40,457 nt of DNA from CAYLHF01 sp964383365 (lineage in GTDB: Bacteria > Bacteroidota > Rhodothermia > Rhodothermales > UBA10348): NCBI GenBank assembly GCA_964383365.1, contig CAYLHF010000026.1, positions 1 through 40,457 of the forward strand, read 5' to 3'. Position numbers and translations under genes: made by a program. Numbering within the stretch: position 1 is the stretch's first letter; each line of letters begins with the position of its first letter. Under the pieces are notes generated by a model. That model did not search any database. It saw only the letters and a list, made by a program, of their open reading frames with translations, and was not told where the DNA came from. Of the stretch, positions 34,203 to 40,457 are shown piece by piece.

Positions 34203-35517
34203 TCGGCATGTTTTCATCGGCGCGGCGATGAGCCAGAGAATGAACCTCAGCTTCGCTCACCGTTCGAAAGACGTAGACTTCATCATTAACCCGGACACGA
34301 TCATCAACGCGTACCGCAACGCGGGTGCCTTTTCCTGCATCTTGGACGCGCTCGTGCTCGACTTCAATCGAATTCACCTCCACGCGGACGACACCGGTAT
34401 TCTCTCCCTGGAACATGATCTCGTCTCCGACCGAGAATGGATGGCTCTGCACCTGGATTTCGGCGACCTGAATCTTTTGATAATAGTTTCGAACGCGACC
34501 TACGAATTCCTTCGTACGGGTAGCTCTATTGCCGTAACTCGATGTCCACTGATCGAGGGGTTTCCCGTGATAGAATCCCGTTGAGAAACCCCGGTTGTAT
34601 ACAGTCTTTAGCTCTGCAACCCCCCTCTTCTTGACCTGCTCGAACCGCCGGGCGAAGTCACCGGACCCGCACTCGTCAAAGAGAAAATCGATTGCTCGGC
34701 GGTAGGCTTTCGTGACGGTGCTTACGTATTCCGGGGGCCGGTTGCGGCCTTCGATCTTTAGACTTCGTATCCCGGCCCCGATCAGACGTTCAATAAAGGG
34801 CAGGGTACACAGGTCGTTAGGACTCATGATGTAATCATGCCCGACCACATACTCCGCCTCCCCATCTGTATCAATAATCTTGTATTCCCGCCGACAGGGC
34901 TGAATACACTCACCACAATTGGCTGATTGACCGAATGAATAGTTCGACAGGAAACACCGCCCGCTGACAGAAACACACATGGCTCCATGGCAAAAAGTCT
35001 CCAGTTCGATCGGATGATTCTCGGTCTCGAACCACTCGACCAGATTGTTTTGGATGGACTCAATCTGGTTCAGAGTACACTCCCTCGCGAGTACAAAACG
35101 ATTGATACCACATCGATCATGGTACTCCACGATCGCCGACGAGTTAGAAACGGAAGCCTGGGTAGAAAGGTGAGGTTCCAATCCGTACGTCCGGCACCCG
35201 GCAAGAACAGCCGAATCCCACGCGATGACGGCGTCTACTCCCGCTGCGGCCGCAGTCTCCAGAACACACTGTACCCGGGCGAGGTCGTCCTCCAGGATCA
35301 TCGTATTCAGGGCGAGATACGCTTGCGCATTCTCGGTGTGACACTCCTGAACGATGTCCGGCAAATCATCAAGGCCGAAGTTTCTTGCCCCTGCCCGCAT
35401 GTTCATGCCTCTGACACCGAAATACACGGCATCACATCCGGCATCGAGGGCGGCCCGGAGGCTGATCTGATTTCCAGCGGGTGAGAGTAGTTCAGGCTTT
35501 CTCACTGGGACTTGCAT
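34153..35517 (-). CDS. trhP: U32-family protein, likely tRNA 5-hydroxyuridine synthase TrhP
   Basis: A peptidase-U32-family protein of 454 residues, the size of Escherichia coli YegQ/TrhP, which makes 5-hydroxyuridine at tRNA U34 using prephenate. The barrel begins KPELLSPAGNQISLRAALDAGCDAVYFG. The iron-sulfur cysteines lie in CHGAMCVSVSGRC and ANCGECIQPCRREY. SLKIEGRNRPPEYV and YNRGFSTGFY are U32 hallmarks. I chose the ATG at 35517 because GGAGG lies nine bases before it; a GTG at 35538 would add seven residues. The C-terminal 25 or so residues (Pro/Arg/Ser rich) lie opposite the receiver remnant and are probably a non-native extension. RlhA is much longer and UbiU shorter, which supports TrhP. 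Confidence 0.82.
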   Translation of the reverse strand: MQVPVRKPELLSPAGNQISLRAALDAGCDAVYFGVRGMNMRAGARNFGLDDLPDIVQECHTENAQAYLALNTMILEDDLARVQCVLETAAAAGVDAVIAWDSAVLAGCRTYGLEPHLSTQASVSNSSAIVEYHDRCGINRFVLARECTLNQIESIQNNLVEWFETENHPIELETFCHGAMCVSVSGRCFLSNYSFGQSANCGECIQPCRREYKIIDTDGEAEYVVGHDYIMSPNDLCTLPFIERLIGAGIRSLKIEGRNRPPEYVSTVTKAYRRAIDFLFDECGSGDFARRFEQVKKRGVAELKTVYNRGFSTGFYHGKPLDQWTSSYGNRATRTKEFVGRVRNYYQKIQVAEIQVQSHPFSVGDEIMFQGENTGVVRVEVNSIEVEHERVQDAGKGTRVAVRVDDRVRVNDEVYVFRTVSEAEVHSLAHRRADENMPTTSPTPHEPWPRGSSS

Positions 35518-35583
35518 AAGGACGATCCTCCGGTTCACAACTAGATATCGAGATTGTACCGCTTCCCGGGAAAGGACACGCGC

Positions 35584-38388
35584 TTACATAGCCCTTGCTA
35601 TCACCTCGGACAGGGCCTGTAAGGTCATGGGTTTGTGCAACCAGTCTACGACTCCTCTCGAGAGCAGATCTTCCCGCTTGTCTTCCATCAAGTATCCCGA
35701 CATCATAATAACACTTACCCCGGGATCGGTCGATCTAAGGGTGTCGAACAGTTGAATGCCGTCCATCTCGGGCATGATTACGTCCGATAAAACCACGTGT
35801 ATTTTTTCCCGGTTATCGGCATATACTTTTACGGCCTCCTTTCCGTTAACAGCAACGAGGACATTGTAATGGAGCCTCTCAAGCATGTCCCGACTGGCAT
35901 CCCTCGCAATCTCATCGTCTTCAACCAAAAGCACGGTCTGCCCTTTACCATGAGTCAGCGTCTCCGGATCGACTTCTTTTTCAGAACAATTCTCCTCGGC
36001 GGACGGAGGAAAATACAAAGAGAATGTCGTCCCGGTTTCGGGATCGGTCTCGATGGTGAGATGTCCATCGTGTTGGTCCACGATTCCTGCGACCTGCGAA
36101 AGACCCATACCCGAGCCCTTGCCAACAGCTTTTGTCGTATAGAACGGTTCGAGTACACGGGGAATTACGTCCGGAGAAATCCCTTGGCCCGTATCTGAGA
36201 AGCGCAGAACAATCCAGTCACCAGAAAATACGCGCTGGGTGATCGCGCAGAGACGACTATCCACTATTGATTGGTGACTGGCGCTTACCCTCATTTCCCC
36301 TCCCTCTGGCATGGCATCTTTCGCATTCAATACCAGATTGGTTATGAGCTGTTGAAGTTGCGTCTTATCCGCATGGATCAGAAACCGCTCCGGTTCCAAT
36401 TCTACACTCAGATGGATATTCTCCGGAACAATCCGACGTAAGAACTGAATAGCGTCCGTAAGAAACGGATTGATTTCGAGGGTCTCGGGCTGACGAAAAG
36501 ACTGCCGACTGAAGTCGAGTAACTGTTCAACCAGACGGGCAGCCTGACTCCCCGAATTCTTAATCCGTCCGAGGTCCTCACGAGCATCCTTCGGAATATC
36601 CGGTGCGGTCCGGAGCAACTCAGCATAACCAATGATTCCAGTTAGAATATTATTGAAGTCGTGGGCTATGCCCGCCGCCAATTGCCCGACCGCTGCGAGT
36701 CGTTCTCTCTGTACAAGACGCGTCTGGGCCGTCTGCAATTCGACCATGGCGTCGGAGAGATTTTGATTGGAAACCGTAAGCTCTTCACGTGTCTTCTTTT
36801 GCTTGGCGAGAAGCGAAAGTTTCTGGAGCGCGAGACTGATCTGCCGGGTGGCTGCGTCCAGAAACGTCAATTCGTCGGGTAACCAGTCCCGACGATGAGT
36901 AACCTGATTGATCACCAGGACGAAATATCCATCGACGCGAAAAGCAAAGGGGAACCATAGAAGACTCTTGATGCACATGTCCTCGTGAAGAATACCTGCT
37001 GACCCATCGGCTATGAAGTGTGAGTTGGGGGCATCGAAGTGACTCTGAAGCCAGTGTTCTGTCTTCCCCATCTCTGCGAGACCCCCCTGAAAGGCCTGGA
37101 CCGGACACGTCGCTTTCGTCGCCGATATATCCGGGCGATCGGGATTAAGCCATTCGCACAACCCTTGAGCCACCTCATCCTCGATTCGCGCATCGTAGAT
37201 AAGAGATCGATCGACTTCCAGCGTCTCGCCCAGAATTGTAGCAAGTCGATCCAGAAGCTGCTGACGATCCATCTCGGAAATAACGGTATCGCCGATACGA
37301 TTGAGGGCCTGCAAGAATCGTAATTGCCTTTCCCAACGCATCTCTGACTGTTTGTGCTCAGTAGTATTTCGGAACACGAGCACCCGGCCAGCCTCCGTGT
37401 TTTTCTCGTGTACGAGTGGCGAGATAAAGAGGCCGTACTGCCTCGTCTCTCCGTTCACATCCAGCGTTATTTCTGTTCGCGTCGACATGACTTCCCTGAA
37501 CCTGTCTACCTGCTCTGGCCAGTGAGAAAAAACCTCGCCCGCGTCTTTTCCGATGGCCTCGTCGGTAGATATTCCGATAAGATCCTGTACGCCGGGGTTC
37601 ATATCAATCACGCAGTTATTGACGTCGAGCACGATCACCCCGTCTTCCATCCCGTCAAACACCGCTCGCAGCGCCACCGGCATGATGTGTAGCAGTCGAT
37701 ATTTAAATACGGCCCATGCCAGAACGATTCCCGTAACGGTAAACATGAACGGAGTCGGATCGACGTTCTTGACCGGATTGGGACCAAACAGGTAGAGAAT
37801 ATTACCGGCCCACGGAATCAGGAATCCGGACAGAATGACGAGGGCCTGTCGTCGGTAAATGGCGCGCGTCCGAAACGCCATGTTTACAATTATTGCGGCT
37901 CCCCACGTAAGGAAGATGTATGAAACCAACACGTGTACCCAAAACCAGCCGCCGTACGTGAGCGCGAGTATCGGTGTTGTGGCGGTTACATCCAGTTCTA
38001 TCTTCCGCCAGATCAGATGATGCCACGTGTTGGTCAGGGCCAGCGTCAGCGTCACGACCGGAACGAGAAACAGAAGAAGACTGGTTCTTCTACGATACGT
38101 CTCCCATACACGGGAGTCACTGTATTGAAGCGTAAAGATGAGCCATAGTACGGGAATAAAGACCAATCCCGGGTACTCGGCCCGAAGCCAGAATTGTTTG
38201 GTCGCCAGATCTGACCCACTCAGTTCGAGCGCGTACGTGACCGACCAGAGGGTCAGTGCCACCATCATAAGTGAGAAAACGCCGGCACCCGGTACGGATC
38301 GGCGTCTCGCGCTGTATATAGCCAACCCGCCGGAGAACCCGGCGGCGATCAGCAATGGAACAAGATATTGCGTGAATTGCCAACTCAC
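35584..38388 (-). CDS. 7TM-PAS-GAF hybrid sensor histidine kinase
   Basis: A 934-residue hybrid kinase. The N-terminal 235 residues contain seven to eight hydrophobic helices of the histidine-kinase 7TM type. A PAS domain follows (about 240-345: FDGMEDGVIVLDVNNCVIDMN), then a GAF domain (about 360-520). HisKA carries H576 in AAGIAHDFNNILTGI, and the ATPase domain has N688, DTGQG (732) and GSGMGLS. The C-terminal receiver spans about 817-934 with phospho-acceptor D869 in LSDVIMPEMDG and K919 in LHKP. There is no DNA-binding output, so signal must pass on through phosphotransfer. The start is GTG. It ends 66 bases before the trhP ATG on the same strand. Confidence 0.93.
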   Translation of the reverse strand: MSWQFTQYLVPLLIAAGFSGGLAIYSARRRSVPGAGVFSLMMVALTLWSVTYALELSGSDLATKQFWLRAEYPGLVFIPVLWLIFTLQYSDSRVWETYRRRTSLLLFLVPVVTLTLALTNTWHHLIWRKIELDVTATTPILALTYGGWFWVHVLVSYIFLTWGAAIIVNMAFRTRAIYRRQALVILSGFLIPWAGNILYLFGPNPVKNVDPTPFMFTVTGIVLAWAVFKYRLLHIMPVALRAVFDGMEDGVIVLDVNNCVIDMNPGVQDLIGISTDEAIGKDAGEVFSHWPEQVDRFREVMSTRTEITLDVNGETRQYGLFISPLVHEKNTEAGRVLVFRNTTEHKQSEMRWERQLRFLQALNRIGDTVISEMDRQQLLDRLATILGETLEVDRSLIYDARIEDEVAQGLCEWLNPDRPDISATKATCPVQAFQGGLAEMGKTEHWLQSHFDAPNSHFIADGSAGILHEDMCIKSLLWFPFAFRVDGYFVLVINQVTHRRDWLPDELTFLDAATRQISLALQKLSLLAKQKKTREELTVSNQNLSDAMVELQTAQTRLVQRERLAAVGQLAAGIAHDFNNILTGIIGYAELLRTAPDIPKDAREDLGRIKNSGSQAARLVEQLLDFSRQSFRQPETLEINPFLTDAIQFLRRIVPENIHLSVELEPERFLIHADKTQLQQLITNLVLNAKDAMPEGGEMRVSASHQSIVDSRLCAITQRVFSGDWIVLRFSDTGQGISPDVIPRVLEPFYTTKAVGKGSGMGLSQVAGIVDQHDGHLTIETDPETGTTFSLYFPPSAEENCSEKEVDPETLTHGKGQTVLLVEDDEIARDASRDMLERLHYNVLVAVNGKEAVKVYADNREKIHVVLSDVIMPEMDGIQLFDTLRSTDPGVSVIMMSGYLMEDKREDLLSRGVVDWLHKPMTLQALSEVIARAM

Positions 38389-38671
38389 GAGTCAGACCTC
38401 ACTGCGATGCACGCGGCGGTGAATACCGCTAAGCTAACGGACTCGTCCACCTATCTTCATGGTAAACGGAAGAGCAGGGTAGTGCAAGGCCTTTTTGATT
38501 AGAATTCTGGTGGAGAGAGAACGTCGTATCATAAGCCGCCTCCACTATGTACGAATGAAGACGTACGAACATATCTGTCCACAACATGCCGCAGAGGAGG
38601 GAAAATAAGTCGTAGCTCGCTCGTCTGGGCAACATCGGGGAAGCGCTTGATATGTGTCCAACAACTTAGAG
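38389..38671. other. 283-base region between the hybrid kinase and the toxin gene
   Basis: No gene that I would support; the one open frame (38429-38635, minus) lacks coding character. It holds a small inverted repeat GCGGT/ACCGC at 38416-38429 and a direct repeat GTACGAA near 38550-38580. It probably carries the kinase promoter and marks the edge of the more A+T-rich toxin-antitoxin segment. Confidence 0.5.
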
Positions 38672-39145
38672 TTAGAACGACCACCCCAGTTCTTCCAGCA
38701 TTCCTTCGACGTTCGTGACGCAAATTCCAAAATCATCACAGACGTTGGGGATCTTTGAGGCGTTCGGTTTGCGCTTCTCTTCTGTAACGACGGTGCCACC
38801 TGTATCATAGCCAGTGGCTATTAAGAATGGGTCTGCTACCGGCTTTCCACGCAAAATCTTAGCGCGAGCAATAAGCGCTTGATACTTTTTCTGAGTCATG
38901 AGCTGGGCAACAAACGCAGTCTCAGTAGGTCCGGGGATCAAAAATATTTGCTTGACAGATTTAGCTTTATTCCAAATCCAGTTGCCTTCATAATCTGAAA
39001 GTTCTGAGTACACTTCCCGTACGGACCGGATAGTGCCGTAGTCGACTGCGTCTTGAAAGAGAGACCAAAAAGTAGGAAATCGGGCTTCGTAGTAATTCGA
39101 AAGGACTCGAAATGAATTCGTATCAATGATAAAAGGTGGCTTCAT
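38672..39145 (-). CDS. DUF4411 family PIN-like protein, probable toxin
   Basis: A 157-residue PIN-fold protein of the DUF4411 type. The acidic active-site set is visible: D8 in FIIDTNSF, E44 in SVREVYSEL, D105 in VADPFLIA and E122/E123 in VVTEEKR. The family hallmarks FPTFWSLF and KIPNVCDDFGI are present. PIN proteins are usually RNases, and DUF4411 members are commonly encoded next to XRE-ImmA/IrrE genes as toxin-antitoxin pairs (recalled). The start overlaps the end of the HTH-metallopeptidase gene by four bases. Codon use and base composition look more A+T rich than the rest of the window. Confidence 0.85.
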   Translation of the reverse strand: MKPPFIIDTNSFRVLSNYYEARFPTFWSLFQDAVDYGTIRSVREVYSELSDYEGNWIWNKAKSVKQIFLIPGPTETAFVAQLMTQKKYQALIARAKILRGKPVADPFLIATGYDTGGTVVTEEKRKPNASKIPNVCDDFGICVTNVEGMLEELGWSF

Positions 39146-40311
39146 TTACCCACCTTGGTATAATAAAAGTCTTCTAGCTTTTCCAGATTGCCAGGTTTGA
39201 CTTTCAAATACCGAGCGGCGTCATCGTGCGAAATCTGACCGCGATAGAGGGACGAAAATGCAAGCTTCAAGTACTCTACACCTAGGTAGGTTGTATGAGT
39301 TGCATAGTAGTCTCCGCCTGATTTCTTTACCTTTTTTGATTCCTTGTACGCCTTGTTCCACTCAGCAACCTTTGTTTCATAAAACGTTGGGGACAGGTTG
39401 CCAGCGTCCAAATATTTCCGCAAGATTGCTTCCTTGCTGACGCTGAACGCCTTTGCGATTTGCGATAGCTTGAGATCTGAAAAAGCGCTGTTACTTAAAT
39501 ACGGTTTGAATCGCTCGTTCGGTATCAGCACCTCAGAGGCAAACTCATTGCAAAAACGTTCAATTTCCTTGTGTTTGGGTGGCAACGAATCGATGAATGA
39601 CTCATCCGACGTCGTTACACCACCGGTTCTCGCAATCAAGTGCGCCAGTTCGTGGAACAGAGAGAAAATTTGTCGTGACCGGGCGTTCGAGTTATTAATG
39701 TAAATGACTGGAAATGTATCATCGTAAAGACAAAAGCCAGATAGTGATTCTTGGTCGAAGGCCTCCTTATAGACAAAGACACCGGTTGAGGCCAGCACGG
39801 TACGCCATTTCTCAAATGCTTCATTCGTGGATTTCCACGAAAGTTGCTCCTCGAAGGAGACTCCAAGCTGTTCTCTAACGGTGCTTGCAAGTTTGATAGC
39901 CGATTCACCGCCAGTGAAGTCGCATTTCGAAATAAAGGCGGACCATTTTTCGTTCGCACCACCATGCAATCTCGAAAGGAATTCTTTCATCGCGAGGGCT
40001 TCCCTTCGTAGATAGCGAACTCGAGGACTCAAGTCTTCAATCTTAAAACCAGGGAGCGTGCGGAACGAATGTTCAGGAGTCTCTTCGTCCGGTGGTTCTG
40101 GGAAAAAGAAAATCGCGAGTGGGCGCTTATAAATCTGATAGGCTAGTCGCTCAAGCTGAGGATACGTGGGGGATTCCTTTCCAGTCTCCCAAAGCTGGAC
40201 GACGGATTCGTCCTTCTTAAACCTCTCGGCAACTTCGTTTTTCGAAAGGCCAGTAGCCTGCCGAGCCCACTTCAGGACTTTAGGATTTAGATTTGCAACT
40301 GGAGCACCCAT
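39142..40311 (-). CDS. XRE-HTH / ImmA-IrrE metallopeptidase, probable antitoxin or regulator
   Basis: A 389-residue fusion. Residues 7-68 are an XRE helix-turn-helix (LKWARQATGLSKNEVAERFKKDESVVQLWETG). Residues 160-290 are an ImmA/IrrE metallopeptidase domain with the zinc motif HELAH at 220-224 in SLFHELAHLIAR and a likely third ligand in EIERFCNEFASEVLIP. ImmA-type proteases cleave phage repressors, and IrrE in Deinococcus cleaves DdrO. With a PIN partner the expected role is that of a repressor-antitoxin, perhaps released by proteolysis (inference). The C-terminal 100 residues are helical and unassigned. It is the upstream gene of the pair and overlaps the toxin start (ATGA). No integrase or transposase is visible nearby. 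Confidence 0.88.
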   Translation of the reverse strand: MGAPVANLNPKVLKWARQATGLSKNEVAERFKKDESVVQLWETGKESPTYPQLERLAYQIYKRPLAIFFFPEPPDEETPEHSFRTLPGFKIEDLSPRVRYLRREALAMKEFLSRLHGGANEKWSAFISKCDFTGGESAIKLASTVREQLGVSFEEQLSWKSTNEAFEKWRTVLASTGVFVYKEAFDQESLSGFCLYDDTFPVIYINNSNARSRQIFSLFHELAHLIARTGGVTTSDESFIDSLPPKHKEIERFCNEFASEVLIPNERFKPYLSNSAFSDLKLSQIAKAFSVSKEAILRKYLDAGNLSPTFYETKVAEWNKAYKESKKVKKSGGDYYATHTTYLGVEYLKLAFSSLYRGQISHDDAARYLKVKPGNLEKLEDFYYTKVGK

Positions 40312-40436
40312 ATGTCAATCTACTCACTGAACGTTAAATGATCCCCACTCAGCTAGAGGAATCGGGTTCAGTTGCTGTAACCCGTTTTTGGGACACGGCT
40401 GGCGATTTATTTATTCGCACTTCGTGCTCATTAGTC

Positions 40437-40453
40437 GGATTGCGTCGCAATCC
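40437..40453. repeat. Perfect 17-base inverted repeat near the window end
   Basis: GGATTGCG-T-CGCAATCC is a perfect 8-bp inverted repeat around one base, preceded within 10 bases by a second small hairpin GCAC-TTC-GTGC (40417-40427). The tandem of hairpins resembles REP-like or recombination-associated extragenic elements, lying about 125 bases upstream of the toxin-antitoxin operon. There is no T-run. Confidence 0.5.
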
Positions 40454-40457
40454 TCGT

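Noticed and set aside
38429..38635. Small minus-strand frame between the kinase and the toxin
   Set aside because: No coding signature, and no homology that I recognise.
1..40457. CRISPR arrays, rRNA or tRNA genes, integrase or transposase genes
   Set aside because: None was seen on reading both strands; the only repeats are short and listed. Absence by eye is not proof for tRNA genes.

Overview
The window is a dense, roughly 53-55% G+C (estimated by eye) bacterial chromosome segment with about 33 genes and little non-coding DNA. Several things point to the Bacteroidota side of the tree, probably a marine Rhodothermales/Balneolales-like lineage. These are the minus-strand order miaB - sigma-54 activator - lptE, the Gram-negative outer-membrane repertoire (LptE, lipoproteins, a TolB-like/beta-barrel protein), many starts without a Shine-Dalgarno sequence, a possible DUF4290-like protein and large secreted hydrolases. 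This placement is inference; no rRNA or tRNA gene is visible to confirm it.

Layout. 0.2-3.8 kb (+): a class V PLP enzyme translationally coupled to an SNF-family sodium symporter, then the tRNA U34 hydroxylase TrhO. 3.8-4.9 kb (-): a metal/PLP D-amino-acid lyase. 5.1-7.0 kb (+): a CocE-type lipoprotein hydrolase. 7.0-9.0 kb (-): F1-ATPase epsilon and beta. 9.3-11.9 kb (+): a large secreted zinc protease. 12.0-19.8 kb: one long minus-strand run, miaB, sigma-54 activator, lptE, family-2 glycosyltransferase, TPR protein, anmK, thiL. 20.0-21.3 kb (+): yebC-ruvC. 21.4-25.5 kb: an acidic-tailed protein (-), then a small hypothetical gene, a sugar-binding-like lipoprotein and a NatA/NatB-type ABC exporter (+). 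25.6-28.9 kb (+): a three-part metallopeptidase-like/TolB propeller/outer-membrane barrel protein. 29.1-31.1 kb (+): tig-clpP. 31.2-33.9 kb (-): membrane protein, AhpD-like protein, ilvE, Tat-exported cyclase. 34.0-38.4 kb: a decayed receiver-domain fragment (+), U32 protein TrhP (-) and a 7TM hybrid histidine kinase (-). 38.7-40.3 kb (-): a DUF4411/PIN toxin with an XRE-ImmA/IrrE partner, which looks more A+T rich than its neighbours and is probably acquired.

How the genes fit together. Most of the window is housekeeping: ATP synthesis, tRNA modification (TrhO, TrhP, MiaB), protein folding and turnover (Tig, ClpP), envelope biogenesis (LptE, AnmK, GT2), recombination (RuvC) and amino-acid metabolism (IlvE, class V PLP enzyme plus transporter, D-amino-acid lyase). 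The secreted peptidases and hydrolases suit a heterotroph using proteins and peptides. The parts most worth follow-up are the toxin-antitoxin island, the metallopeptidase-propeller-barrel protein, the coupled PLP-enzyme/transporter pair, the receiver remnant overlapping TrhP, the paired TrhO/TrhP genes, and several uncatalogued inverted or tandem repeats next to start codons.
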